Part shown: in pieces, positions 11,366 through 22,052 of the stretch
Layout: each line of letters starts with the position of its first letter
Numbering within the stretch: the first letter of the stretch is position 1
NCBI GenBank assembly: GCA_020310875.1
Contig: CM035423.1
Span: 115,085,917-115,149,916, forward strand
Length of the DNA: 64,000 nucleotides
Origin: Ceratopteris richardii
Taxonomy: Eukaryota; Streptophyta; Polypodiopsida; Polypodiales; Pteridaceae
Reading direction: 5' to 3'
Made by a program: the position numbers and the translations under genes
The notes under the pieces: generated by a model
Databases searched by the model: none
Told to the model about the DNA's origin: nothing
What the model saw: only the letters and a program-made list of their open reading frames with translations

Positions 11366-11720
11366 TTGCACTTAAAACACACCACAATCAGCGTCAATGT
11401 GATTGCATCACGTATCTTCCACTTAGTCACCCTAAATCAAACATTTCTCCAAGTGACTTGTGTCGTCCTTCCTCGTGGGTGTAAGGAAGGCAATACCTGG
11501 GATTTTTCCAAATAATTTTTCTTATTTTTGTTGAAAGAAAACAAAAATATTAGTGAATAGCCGAAGCTTTATTTTATTTTTTATCATGTTCCTTGAGGTT
11601 ATTGTACAAGTGCTCTCCTATTCCTTGGGAGGGAAATGTGCATCACTAATCAGTAGAAGAAGAATTATGTGTTGAATGCATGGCCTTGTAATGTGGCCCT
11701 ATCATGCACATTCGAGGTGT
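11366..11720 (-). promoter_or_regulatory. Conserved noncoding block before ORF3: hairpin and decayed splice acceptor
   Basis: On the minus strand this block carries a 32-nt hairpin motif (11677-11708, core GGGCCACATTACAAGGCC, outer arms TGCAT/ATGCA). It then has CACTAAT followed by TTTTTGTTTTCTTTCAAC, where Gy-C has CTAAC and TTTTCTTTCAG, and finally the conserved CACCCACGAGGAAGG segment before the ORF3 ATG. Conservation between Gy-B and Gy-C across this noncoding block is as strong as in the coding parts, which argues for a cis function. In Gy-B the acceptor AG appears mutated. Confidence 0.6.
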
Positions 11721-12229
11721 ATGGAACTCAAGATGTGTGCAAGAAGAAGTTGCTGGAGGGTTTGTAGATGGCCATCGAGATTTGGGTATCCAAATCAGCT
11801 TTATTTTGTTGTTCTTGACTACAAATTTTTCTCCACTTGTGCTTTGTGTAGCTGTTGTATTTTGATTCTTCTTTGCTCGTCATACATATCTTTGAGTTGA
11901 TTTCCTTGAGTACTCCCATTTCTGCAATTTCAGGTTATCGCGTCTTTCTTGCTCTTTTAACTTCATTTTGGATGGATCCTTTCAATTTAGTTTTCTTCGT
12001 TGGCATAGTTGATTTGGGAATCCATATTTGTGTTCTTGAGGGTTGAGCAACAATCAGTTTCTTTGAGATCCATAATGGAGCAATCTTCCGTAGACCTAGT
12101 GATCTAGCTTGGCTTGTAGTCTTCACATGTTGTTGGTTCCTTTGTAGGTGATGGCCTTGTTGTTGATGATATGCTGCTACTTAATCTTTTCGAATACATG
12201 CCTGTCTAGTTCCTTGAATGGGATATGTT
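11721..12229 (-). pseudogene. Gy-B protease-2 tail, downstream part (W-I-P-K repeats)
   Basis: This is the continuation of the protein interrupted by Co-1. It carries LWISKK and QIWIPKS, matching VWIPKK and QIWIPKS of Gy-C at about 39022 and 38970. The first codons after the copia insertion read IRTYPIQGTRQACIRKD against IRIYPIPYTRQAWIRKD in Gy-C, so the insertion point lies within coding sequence. Several stops are present. Confidence 0.8.
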
Positions 12230-12234
12230 CTAAT
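12230..12234 (+). repeat. Target-site duplication of Co-1, left copy (CTAAT)
   Basis: CTAAT directly precedes the 5' LTR and is repeated exactly at 19069-19073 after the 3' LTR. This fixes both element ends. Confidence 0.95.
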
Positions 12235-13423
12235 TGTTGAAGAAAACACTCACGAATTTGACAAACAGACATGCATAAAAGAAAAAGAAAAAGAGAGAAG
12301 CAAAATCAAAGAAAATCAAAAGCCTTAGTGGAGGGACAAATCCACGACCGTTATGTACAGTACAGAATCTTCCAGGATCAGAGTTCGTTACACCGAATCA
12401 AACTGTACATAGAGAGAACGTGCATAGGAATAATAGAAGGGGAAGTGCAAGCTAGAACGTGCGTGAGAAGAGCGCGCAATATAAATAAGAGCACAAATAG
12501 AAGGAGAAAGAGAGAGAGACAGAGAGTTTTAGTTATGGTTAGAAGAAGACGCCAGAGATCGTGTATGTAGAAGAAGACGCCAGAGATCGTGTATGTAAAG
12601 ATGAATAACAGAAACCTGAAATGTCGGGTATTCATCTGAGAGAGATGGTAGGAAGGAACTACTCACTGTAGGAGAGTTTCTATAGCTTGAGCAAGAAGAG
12701 GCCAAGCCTGTTTGTACACATCTTCTCTAATAGAAAACACATGTTCATGTGGAAATTTGCGTGCACTGTTCGTATGTGAAGAAACCGAAGTATCGTCATA
12801 CTACGGTTAAAGATAGTTAACAGTTAAAGTTTTCATAGTAAACGTATTTTTGGTCAGTTACAGTTTCTCAGTAAACAAGTAATTTCCGGTAGAAGAACGA
12901 AGTAGATCTCGTAGAGTAATGCAAAGTTTTGTATGAGAGATAGCTCATTCTGTAGCTAGACATCTCTACTTCCAGTTGATTAAGGTTTCCGGTGGAAAAG
13001 ATATCTACACATAGTACAAAGCCTGACCGGAAAGAGGTTTTCTGAACTAGTGGAGTTTTTCCTTAAACTTCAGGAAGAGTTTAGTAAGTTAAGGAAGTTC
13101 ACGCATCACTCCCTTACTTCATAAACATTCACTTGAAGTAATTATAAATAGAATTGAAGTTCATTCCGGTACGATTACGGTGTCAGTCCAGTGACAGTCT
13201 GCTGAAGTTTCGGTGAAATTTTTTAGTAAATTTAGAGTGCAGACTTATACGTTGAGCGTTAGAAACTTTGCTAAGCTATTGATTGATTACAGAGGTGTTC
13301 TAAATCACTCTAGCTTAGTTCTTCTTGGGCGTCGCGATTTCTGCATGCTTAATAAGGTTCAGCCTTCGTCGCGTCGACAAGGAGTGGTATCAGAGCAAAG
13401 AAGGATACCACACATCCGCAACA
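12235..13423 (+). repeat. Co-1 5' LTR
   Basis: It starts TGTTGAAG and ends CGCAACA, ends fixed by the CTAAT duplication. TATA box TATAAATA is at 12480-12487. A 28-bp unit starting AGAAGAAGACGCCAGAGATC is tandemly duplicated (12541-12568, 12569-12596) just downstream of the TATA box, in the presumed R region. Its last 39 bases contain a complete copy of the tRNA-Met primer sequence TGGTATCAGAGC (13385-13396). Confidence 0.95.
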
Positions 13424-13424
13424 G

Positions 13425-13436
13425 TGGTATCAGAGC
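13425..13436 (+). other. Co-1 primer binding site (tRNA-Met)
   Basis: TGGTATCAGAGC starts two bases after the LTR end and matches the complement of the plant initiator tRNA-Met 3' end. An identical word lies inside the LTR at 13385, and a degenerate one (TTGGCGTCAGAGCCA) follows at about 13455. Confidence 0.93.
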
Positions 13437-13685
13437 CAGAATATCCACCCTCAATTGGCGTCAGAGCCAAGGATAGACCCAAGAGCCGAAAGATTCTGGA
13501 AAGTAGAAAGGTTCGCAAAGAACAACCGGAAGTGAAGATACAAGAGAAGTCGAAAACTTTCATAAGGAAAGGAGAACGCTGAAGAGATCAACAGCAAACG
13601 GTATCAAGAAGTATTCTGAAGTCATCCTCAAGAGTAAAGGTTTGTGAAAGGTAAAACCCTTAACATCATACTCACTGGAAAAATT
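13437..13685 (+). other. Co-1 untranslated leader
   Basis: This is the purine-rich leader between PBS and gag. The Gag frame is open from 13644, but the family-like protein starts at the ATG at 13686. Nothing else is recognised. Confidence 0.6.
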
Positions 13686-14642
13686 ATGGTAGACCACGTT
13701 ACTATTGACAAACTGGACAGAGATAATTATCCTGCATGGGTAATGCGCATGGAAGCCTTACTTATGAGTAAGGACTTAATGATGTATGTGACCGGAGAAG
13801 AAAAGAAGCCGACTTTCGAAGATGATAGTCAACCAGAAAAAGAAGAATTAGAAGCCTTGAAGCTGTGGCAGAAGAAAGATGCAACGGCAAGAGCCTACAT
13901 CTATAATACCGTAACAGACCATCTACTACCGCACATTAGAGGTCTAGAGAAAGCAGAGGACATATGGAGTGCATTGGAAGATCATTTCCAAAATACTACG
14001 AAAGCCAGGAAAGCTAGCTTATGGTCCGAATTCACGACATTCAAAAAGAAGTCGAGTCAAAGCATTAGTGACTATGTTACTAAGATGAAGGATCTAGCAG
14101 ATAGTCTTGGATCCATAAATGAAGATGTCGAAGATCACAGATTGATAGCACAACTGCTTACAGGTTTGAGAGGAGATGAAAGGTGGAAACCTTTCGTACT
14201 CTCAACTGAACTTTATTTAAATCATTTTGTGCCAGATTTAAATCAGTTGCTTGGTTTGATGCTCACATATGAGCAAGACCTGAAAGGAGATGGAGACAAA
14301 GGACAAAGTTCAGCAATGTACATGAACAACAAGAAGAAAGACAAAGGTAAACCAAAAGACGAAGAAGAGTCGAGCTCTCAGGCCTATTACGCAAAAGGTA
14401 AAGGCACTGGCAGAGAAAGAGCAAGAGGTTTTGGGAGAGGAAGAAGTAGCGAGAATACCAACAAGAAGGCTTGCTGGATTTGTGGATTAAGTAATCATCT
14501 GGCTCATGACTGTTGGCACAATCAACAAGGATCAAATCAGAATCAGAACAATAATTGCAGAACTAGGAGCAGAAGATATCAAAGAGGCAGACAAGGCCAA
14601 AGAGGCGGCTATGGTAGAGGTGGAGCGAGAAGTTGGGGATAG
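13686..14642 (+). CDS. gag: Co-1 Gag
   Basis: The capsid-like protein of a Ty1/copia element, which would form the virus-like particle. It begins MVDHVTIDKLDRDNYPAW, the usual copia Gag opening, and carries the UBN2-type region (IWSALEDHFQNTTKARK, LWSEFTTFKKKSSQSI, DYVTKMKDLADSL). A canonical zinc knuckle CWICGLSNHLAHDC (CX2CX4HX4C) is at 14472-14513, after a Gly/Arg-rich stretch. The frame is also open for 14 codons upstream, but the domain starts at 13686. A TAG at 14641 separates it from protease. In most copia elements gag and pol share one frame, so this stop is probably a mutation. Confidence 0.92.
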   Translation: MVDHVTIDKLDRDNYPAWVMRMEALLMSKDLMMYVTGEEKKPTFEDDSQPEKEELEALKLWQKKDATARAYIYNTVTDHLLPHIRGLEKAEDIWSALEDHFQNTTKARKASLWSEFTTFKKKSSQSISDYVTKMKDLADSLGSINEDVEDHRLIAQLLTGLRGDERWKPFVLSTELYLNHFVPDLNQLLGLMLTYEQDLKGDGDKGQSSAMYMNNKKKDKGKPKDEEESSSQAYYAKGKGTGRERARGFGRGRSSENTNKKACWICGLSNHLAHDCWHNQQGSNQNQNNNCRTRSRRYQRGRQGQRGGYGRGGARSWG

Positions 14643-14645
14643 AAT

Positions 14646-15268
14646 CAATCCTACAACACCACCTACAACAACTACGCAAATGATACGCAGAATGAAAGTC
14701 ATACATCATTGATGATGAACTCTATCAGCACATCAGAAAATGAAGACCTAAAGGTATTTTACATTGATTCTGGATGTTCTAATCATTTGTCAGGAAATAT
14801 AGAACTGATGTCAGAACTAGAAAAAGGTAGTTCTAGTCACACTGTTCAAACAGGTGACAATACGAGACATAACGTACATTCAATTGGAAAAGTGAAATGC
14901 AAGAGTGGAGCATATTTGCTAACAAATGTTTTGTATGTTCCAACAATACCGAAAAATTTGATCAGTGTGGGACAAATAGTTAAAAAAGGTTTTCAGGCCA
15001 GATTTACAAACAAAGGAGTATTTGTAGAAGATCCCGAGAATGGATATAATCAGATCGTCTCTGGAAAGAAAGAAGGAAGACTCTTTACTTTAAGAGTACA
15101 ATGGAACATTGGCCAAGCGTTGCTCACACATGGAGAGAAGGTGATTACAGAACTTGATCTCTGGCATAAGAGATTGGGTCATTTCAATGAAAAAGGAATT
15201 AAAGCTATGATTTTCAAATCAGTTAGTACTGGGATTACCGAACATACAGAATCAACATATGATTCATA
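14646..15268 (+). pseudogene. pol: Co-1 protease and GAG-pre-integrase region
   Basis: The aspartic protease active site reads FYIDSGCSNHLSG (DSGC at 14766-14777), followed by VLYVPTIPKNLISVGQ, a copia protease signature. The GAG-pre-integrase motif LWHKRLGHFNEKG follows. The frame is lost near 15255, and the integrase zinc cysteines continue in a different frame (CEACQMGKAHRLPF). It would cleave the Gag-Pol polyprotein and starts the integrase domain. Confidence 0.9.
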
Positions 15269-16469
15269 AGTGCGAAGCATGTCAGATGGGAAAAGCCCAC
15301 AGGTTACCTTTCCAGAAGAAAGGATTCAAACATGATGGAGTACTCGAGCTTATTCATACAGATGTATGGGGGCCAACGAAAGAAGGATCAATCAGCGGAT
15401 CGAGGTACTATGTCTTATTCATTGATGATGCAACAAGGTGGATAACTCTTTATGTTTTGAAAGAGAAATCAGAAGTGTTTGGAGCTTTCAGGCATTTTCA
15501 TGCATATGCTGAAAGACTTACCGGACGAAAACTTAAAAGATTGGGGTCTTTGATGGAGGGGGAGAATACTTCTCCCGAGAATTCAATGACTATCTTTGGA
15601 ACGCAGGTATTAAGAGATAAATAACTTGCAGATATACACCACAACAAAATGGAGTAGCAGAAAGAAGGAACCGAGTTCTAGTTGAATTTGCACGAGCTAT
15701 GCTAAATGAAAAAGATTGTCCAAACTATCTTTGGGCTGAAGCTATAAATACAGCTACATACTTGGTAAACAGATTACCATGTACAGCATTAGAAGGAATG
15801 ACCCCTTATGAAGCTTGGTGGGGAAAGAAGCCAACATTTGATCATTGCAAAGTGTTTGGATCAGTAGCGTATGCTTATGTACCATCACAACTGAGACATA
15901 AGCTTGAACCGAAAGCAGAGAAATATATGTTCGTCGGATATGATGAAAAACAGATGGGTTATAGGTTATGGAGTCCTCTAACAAAACAGTTTATTGTTTC
16001 TAGAGATGTTACTTTTGATGAACAGAAAAGCTGGTATGCAGATCAAAGTCATACGACTGAAGAAATTGAAGAAGAGGTAAGAAGGAAAGAGAAAGGAAAA
16101 TCAATTGTGCAGGTGAACAGAGATGAAGATCATATGCAGGCAAGTACGTCCAGGACTGGATCAGGTATGAGAAATGAAGATGAAGAAGTGTATTCAGACA
16201 CTTATGAAGAACCAAGAAGGTCAAGCAGGACTAGAAGACAACTAGAAAGGTATTCTTATGATACCTCATACATAACTCAGAAAGATTATGCATATATGGT
16301 CAAAGATGATGATGAACCACAGAGCTATGATGAAGCTAAAGGCAAGAAGCAATGGGAAGAAGCAATGAAAGAAGAAATCAGCGCATTGGAGGAGAACAAG
16401 ACATGGGAACTTGTTCCAAAACCAAATGGTAAGAAAGTAATCGGAAATAAATGGGTTTTCAAAGTATAG
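15259..16469 (+). pseudogene. pol: Co-1 integrase
   Basis: The zinc-site cysteines (CEACQMGK) lead into the core domain with the first catalytic Asp in HTDVWGP (Asp codon 15361) and FIDDATRW. A frameshift near 15550 moves the second Asp region (GGEYFSREF) to another frame, and a stop at about 15621 follows. The Glu motif QQNGVAERRNR is at about 15650. The C-terminal part (15699-16469) keeps TAYLVNRLP-type, GMTPYEAW and KVFGSVAYA motifs, then the acidic linker to RT. The enzyme would insert cDNA in the nucleus. Confidence 0.88.
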
Positions 16470-17672
16470 AAATTTGCAGATGGAAGGATAGCCAGACACA
16501 AAGCGAGGCTGGTGGTCAAAGGCTATGCCCAGACGCATGGCATAGAGTATGATGAGACGTTTAGTCCGGTGGCAAGAATGTCAACCATAAGGACAGTAAT
16601 TGCTGTAGCTGCATCGAAAGGATGGAAGCTAAGTCAGCTAGATATAAAGAACGAATTTCTGAATGGATACATTTCTGATGAAGTGTACATGGAACAACCT
16701 GAAGGGTTCGAAAGTTCCAGACACCCAAACTTTGTCTGCAGATTAAGAAAAGCACTTTATGGACTGAAGCAAGCTCCAAGAGCTTGGAATTATAGACTTG
16801 CGAAATATCTGAATGAACTTGGATACCAAAGTTTGAAGGCAGACGCAAGTCTACTCGTAAAGAAAACAGAAGAAGGTATGATCTACATTTGTATTTATGT
16901 AGACGACTTAATAATCACAGGAACCTCAGATGAAGGGATTACAGAAGTAAAGAAACTACTCGAAAGAGAGTTCAAGATCAGTGACCTAGGGAAGTTATCA
17001 TATTTCTTAGGAATGGAAATCACATACACAGATCATGGTGTATATGTTACGCAAGAAAGGTATCTCCTAAACTTACTGAAGAAGTTTAATATGGAGAATT
17101 GTAGAGAAGCTTCAACACCACTTGAAGTAAATCATAAACTCAGCAAATACAGTGGTGTAGAGTTTAAAGATATGAAGAGATATCAGTCATTAGTAGGAAG
17201 TTTAATTTATGCTACGCTAACGAGACCAGATCTTAGTTATGCAGTGGGAGTTCTCTCACAATTCATGCATTGTCTGACGGATCAACATTGGATTGCAGGA
17301 CAAAGAGTTCTTAGATACGTCAAAAGAACTATAAAAGAAGGATTATATTATCCTTTTATGTCAGATATAAAGTTGAAAGCATACAGTGACTCAGACTGGG
17401 CTGGAAGTCAAGATGACAGAAGATCAACGCACGGGTATATGATATACCTAGGAGATAAGCTGGTAAGCTGGTGTTCAAAGAAGCAACACACAGTAGTGTT
17501 ATCATCAACAGAAGCCGAATACAAAGGACTCGTAGAAGCAGCTAAAGAAATATTATGGATGCAGACCTTGTTCAAAAGCATGGGTATTGATCAAGGTATA
17601 CCTATCATACATGCAGATAATATGAGCTCGTTGTATCTTGCAGCAAACCCAGTATTTCATGCAAGAACATAG
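16470..17672 (+). pseudogene. pol: Co-1 reverse transcriptase and RNase H
   Basis: RVT_2-type RT. WELVPKPNGKKVIGNKWVFKV ends in a TAG at 16467, then KARLVVKGYAQ, DYDETFSPVAR-type and LDIKNEFLNG follow. The catalytic YVDD is at 16896-16907 and SYFLGMEI after it. RNase H follows with AYSDSDWAG, STEAEYKGL and HADNMSSL. A TAG after FHART (17670) cuts the last part. The run from 16512 to 17672 is open for 386 codons, the longest intact stretch of this element's pol. Confidence 0.92.
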
Positions 17673-17883
17673 CACATAGAGATTCAGTATCATTTCCTGA
17701 GGGAAAAGATAATGGAGAAAGAGATAGAAATAATATACACTCCGACAAAAGATCAGATTGCAGATATTATGACAAAGAGCTTGGATGGAACAAAGACAAA
17801 CAGATTCAAAGAGATGGCAGGTATAAAAGAAAGGAAGATATATGAAAGACCGGAATATGTCAAATTAGTGATTGAGGGGGAGC
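17673..17883 (+). pseudogene. Co-1 RNase H C-terminus and PPT
   Basis: After the TAG the frame continues with HIEIQYHFLREKI and TPTKDQIADIMTKSL, the normal end of a copia RNase H domain. GAGGGGGAGC (17874-17883) is the PPT directly before the 3' LTR, overlapping the last codons. Confidence 0.85.
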
Positions 17884-19068
17884 TGTTGAAGAAACACTCA
17901 CGAATTTGACAAACAGACATGCATAAAAGAAAAAGAAAAAGAGAGAAGCAGAATCAAAGAAAATCAAAAGCCTTAGTGGAGGGACAAATCCACGACCGTT
18001 ATGTACAGTACAGAATCTTCCAGGATCAGAGTTCGTTAAACCGAATCAAACTGTACATAGAGAGAACGTCATAGGAATAATAGAAGGGGAAGCGCGAGCT
18101 AGAACGTGCGTGAGAAGAGCGCGCAGTATAAATAAGAGCACAAATAGAAGGAGAAAGAGAGAGAGACAGAGAGTTTTAGTTATGGCTAGAAGAAGACACC
18201 AAAGATCGCGTATGTAGAAGAAGACGCCAGAGATCGCGTATGTAAAGATGAATAACAAAAACCTGAAATGTCGGGTATTCATCTGAGAGAGATGGTAGGA
18301 AGGAACTACTCACTGTAGGAGAGTTTCTGTAGCTTGAGCAAGAAGAGGCCACTGTTTGTACACATCTTCTCTAATAGAAAACACATGTTCATGTGGAAAT
18401 TCTCGTGCACTGTTCGTATGTGAAGAAACCGAAGTATCGTCATACTACGGTTAAAGATAGTTAATAGTTAAAGTTTTCACAGTAAACGTATTTTTGGTCA
18501 GTTACAGTTTCTCAGTAAACAAGTAATTTTTGGTAGAAGAACGAAGTAGATCTCGCTGAGTAATGCGAAGTTTTGTATGAGAGATAGCTCATTCTGTAGC
18601 TAGACATCTCTACTTCCAGTTGATTAAGGTTTCCGGTGGAAAAGATATCTACACACAGTACAAAGCCTGACCGGAAAGAGGTTTTCTGAACTAGTGGAGT
18701 TTTTCCTTAAAACTTCAAGAAGAGTTCAGTAATTTAAGGAAGTTCACGCATCACTCCCTTACTTCATAAACATCCACTTGAAGTAATTATAAACAGAATT
18801 GAAGTTCATTCCGGTACGATTACGGTGTCAGTCCAGTGACAATCTACTGAAGTTTCGGTGAAATTTTTCAGTAAATTTAGAGTGCAGACTTATATGTTGA
18901 GCGTTAGAAACTTTGCTAAGCTATTGATTGATTACAGAGGTGTTCTAAATCACTCTAGCTTAGTTCTTCTTGGGCGTGGCAATTTCCGCAGGCTTAATAA
19001 GGTTCAGCCTTCATCGCATCGACAAGGAGTGGTATCAGAGCAAAGAAGGATACCACACATCCGCAACA
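17884..19068 (+). repeat. Co-1 3' LTR
   Basis: It has the same termini as the 5' LTR (TGTTGAAG ... CGCAACA), with TATA box TATAAATA at 18127-18134 and the same duplicated 28-bp R-region unit near 18185-18241. It ends directly at the CTAAT duplication (19069-19073). It also contains the internal TGGTATCAGAGC word (19030-19041). Confidence 0.95.
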
Positions 19069-19073
19069 CTAAT

Positions 19074-19742
19074 GTGGGACGTTTTGAGTTGATTACTCTG
19101 ACTAGTCGCTCTTCGGCTCAATTCCTCACTAGGAATCTCAATGGAAATGATGTTAGTTGAAAGGTTCAATGGATGATGAGGAGGTGTGAGATTAATAATT
19201 GTTGTAAACACAGGTGAAGTACTTGGAGGTGAGGGTTCCACAGTAGAGGTAGATGCACAATCACTTTCATGCATGCTTAATTGATCTCTCAGATCTAAGC
19301 AAGTTGATTTGACTGGTCTTTCAGCTAATAAACCAAACATTTCTCGATGTTATATCTTGTCTGAGATGTAGCCTAAGGAAAATTGAATGGTTACCTCATA
19401 TTTGTATATCAAGTCTTGTCCTAACACAAGTTCTTATAATAGATATTGATCGTTGCACACTAATAGTTTTTGTTGCATCGTGTTATTTCCTAGGTGCAAT
19501 GATAAGGTAATCTTGCCTATGCATTCAGTAACATTACCTCCTATTCCAATCAGATGTGCTTTGGTTGGATGTAATTGGGCTTTGAGCTAATAAGTCAAAG
19601 AGGAATGATGCAGTTGATAGCTGCTCCTGTGTCAATGAGGGCATCCTCCAAGTGGTACTCCTCAGTTCCCACTCCTAAGTTCAAATAAGTTTGTCACACT
19701 TGATGTCCTAGGGTTTCTGAGGCTCTAAAATTAGCCATTGGG
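19074..19742 (-). pseudogene. Gy-B second retropepsin-like domain
   Basis: On the minus strand it starts MANFRASE (near 19742) and runs through ALIDTGAAINC (Asp-Thr-Gly-Ala at 19623-19634), then LVLGQDLIY (about 19430-19404), matching Gy-C protease 2 motif for motif. The D-T-G-A catalytic box and the hydrophobic-LG motif are the two hallmarks of a retropepsin half. Many frameshifts break it. It lies downstream of integrase, separate from the usual protease at 23449-24165. Confidence 0.82.
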
Positions 19743-20779
19743 ATGGGTTCTTCACCCTGGCGGTATCTCTCATCCCTTTCTCTCATCCACGCCTTTCGTT
19801 TTCTTATTCATTCCAAGGCTTCCTATCGTGCTTCCTCGCATATTTTTTCATCTTCTTATCGTCTACTCCTTGCTGCTAGAAGTCTTGACAACATCTCCTC
19901 TATTAATGGCTTTAAATACTTCTTCACTCGACAACCACTTCTATAGTTCGGTAGTACTTCTCCATCTAGGGTTGCTAGATTGATGGCTCCACTAGTTGAT
20001 ATACGATTGATCACCAAGGGACCATATCCTCTTTTTTGCAACTTCTTTGCATGTTGCTTTAAAGTATACACCAGTACTAAATCTCCTTCCATTAAACCTT
20101 TGCTCTTGATATGAGCATCAAATTATGCTTTTTGTTGCCTTTTTGCAGCATAAATGCCTTCTATCACTTGTAATCTAGTTTCATGGAGCTTCTTGATTTG
20201 ATCCAATTGATTGGATAACGCATGTCCAGTCCACTCATAGTTTGATGCTACTCTAAGAGTAGGAACTAGGAAATCAATCGGTAAGATGGCATTCTAGCCA
20301 TATACTAGATTAAAAGGAGTAGTTCCTATGGTTGTTTTGTATGCTACTCTGAATGCCCATAAAGCATGATGTAACTGCTTGTCCCGATCAGATCTTCCAT
20401 TATTAACAATCTTCGTAAGCATTGTACACAAGATCTTGTTTGAACTTTCAGCATGTTCATTGGCTTGTGGGTGATAGGGAGGTGGTTTCTTGTGAATCAC
20501 TAGGAATTGATTCATCGGGGCTTCTATTACTTCGTTGACGAAGTGTGTGCCTCTATCACTCACTATTTCTATAGGCAATCTGAATCTAGTGAATATGTTC
20601 TCAAAGAGAAACTTCGTTGTGGTCCTTGCATCGTTCTTCTTAGTTGCCTTGGCTTCTACCCATTTGGTCAAATAGTTCGTTGCCATAATTGTGTATTCTG
20701 CATGGGAACCTTTTGCTGGTGAGCTAATAGGTCCTACAAAATCTATTCCCCATTTGGTAGATGCTCTGGCACTTATCAT
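19743..20779 (-). pseudogene. pol: Gy-B integrase core and GPY-like module
   Basis: The core has KWGIDFVGPI, then LTKWVEAKAT, VSDRGTHFVN and YHPQANEHAESSNK, giving the D,D,E triad of retroviral integrases. The stop after LVYG (TAG, near 20295) aligns to a CAA codon in Gy-C. The C-terminal module (20092-19856) reads KKRQKAYFD-like, LVLVYTLKQHAKKL, RGYGPLVINRISTSGA, LPNYRSGCRVK, close to a GPY/F module. No chromodomain follows. Instead a Lys/Arg/Glu-rich helix leads into protease 2. Confidence 0.88.
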
Positions 20780-20782
20780 AGG

Positions 20783-21430
20783 TCATAATGCCATTTCACC
20801 CCTTCTAATAGGATACTTTGTTCGTTGACAAGTATCACATCTTTGGACATATGTGGTTGCGTCTTGATATAGAATTGGCCACCACAATCCAGCAAAGAGA
20901 ATCATTTTTGCAGTTTTATCTGTAGACAAATGTCCTCCTGCGGCTCCTGTATGAGCCATCTCCAAAACTGAAACATACTCGTCTTCATGGATGCACATTC
21001 TTAATTGGTTATCCCTTCCTCTCTTGAAAAGTTGTTTGCCTACGAGTACATAATCTTTGGTTTGTTCCTCAAGGGCACATTTTCTTACCAAACGAGCTCC
21101 TTTGGGGGTATTCTTAGGTTCTCAAGAATTCTACTAGGGGCATGCTCCACCTAGGTGCTACTGTAGAGTAACATAAAGTAGAGTTCTCTTCAGGTGTTCT
21201 TTCTTGACAACTGGGGCATGTAGAGACATAGTTATGTGTATCTCTCTGTAAAGTTGGCCAATATACCCCTAATCTCTTAAGCTCCTGCCAAGTCCCATTA
21301 ACACTTCAATGATTTTTCCATTGATTCATGTGTGCTCTCTAAAGCCACATTTCTTGCTCATCTTCTTCCACACATCTCAAAAGTAATCCACTTGACTCTC
21401 GATGATATAAGCTTCCAACTATGATATGAA
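20783..21430 (-). pseudogene. Gy-B tandem integrase zinc modules (two H2C2 units)
   Basis: Two consecutive units share the plan LYxR, G-L-L/x-R-C, H-x6-H, YWP or WWP, CX2CQ. The first (about 21430-21200) has RCVEEDEQEMW, AHMNQWKNH and CPSCQERT. The second (21091-20800) has MCIHEDEY, AHTGAAGGH and CDTCQRTKYP. The second is the normal integrase N-terminal domain. The first is an extra copy also present in Gy-C, Gy-D and Gy-E. Stops interrupt the first unit here. Confidence 0.82.
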
Positions 21431-22050
21431 GATTTTAAGTTTTCCATAACTCCTAGCTCTTGTTTAAATTGATCCTATGTTGAGGTCCATGCGTGAGTAT
21501 GGGAATCAATTTTTCATCCCATTGTGGACATACTTCCAGGTTGAAAAGATAAGTATCCGACAAATCATCTAGCACTCCTGTAGGAGGTTCTTCATGTGTC
21601 ATTCTTGATAGGTGGTCAGCACGGATGTGTGTATTTCCATTTTTTACTACTACTTCAAAATCAAATTCCATTAACAATAGAAACCATCATACTAGTCATC
21701 CGGTATTACAAGTCTTATTGACTAGATACAATAGAGCCTGATGGTCAATCAAGAATTTGAATTTGTTTGCCAATAAGTAGTGTCTGAAATTCTTCATAGC
21801 ATATACCATTCCTAAGCCTTCTCGTTTCGTAGTGGTATAATTATGCTCCACTTGGTTTAATTATCAACTAGCATAGACTATAGGGTGGTCTAGCTTTCCT
21901 ATATATGTTGGCTGTGCTAGGATACAACCAATGTCGAATTTGGAGGCATCCACATGAATATGAAATGGTTTATTCCAATCTGTTACTTTCAAAATCATTG
22001 TTGAACTCAAACGACTCTTTAATTCATTGAATGCTTTTTCACAATATTCT
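21431..22050 (-). pseudogene. pol: Gy-B RNase H
   Basis: Gypsy-type RNase H directly after RT: HIHVDASKFDIGCILAQP (first catalytic Asp), TTTKREGLGMVYAM (Glu region), FKFLIDHQALLYL (second Asp). It is followed by the long FEVVVKNGNTHIRADHLSRM segment. Several stops (two TAA/TAG in tandem near 21868) break it. No second, archaeal-type RNase H is recognised between this and integrase, unlike Tat elements. Confidence 0.85.
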
Positions 22051-22052
22051 GT

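Larger units (their letters stand above)
12235..19068 (+). mobile_element. Co-1: complete Ty1/copia element nested in Gy-B
   Basis: LTRs lie at 12235-13423 and 17884-19068. The tRNA-Met PBS is at 13425, the PPT at 17874-17883, and the target duplication CTAAT flanks both ends. Gene order is gag, protease, integrase, RT, RNase H, the Ty1/copia order. The LTRs are roughly 96% alike by eye, most differences being transitions, so this is the youngest insertion in the window. The coding region is nevertheless broken by at least four stops or frameshifts, so the copy is non-autonomous now. It interrupts the protease-2 tail of Gy-B. Confidence 0.97.

Noticed and set aside
13385-13396. 13385 as the true PBS, ending the Co-1 LTR at 13384
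   Set aside because: The 3' LTR continues past the equivalent word to 19068, where the exact CTAAT duplication begins.
16266-16848. Long minus-strand frames opposite Co-1 pol
   Set aside because: Shadows of the conserved copia RT frame on the plus strand.
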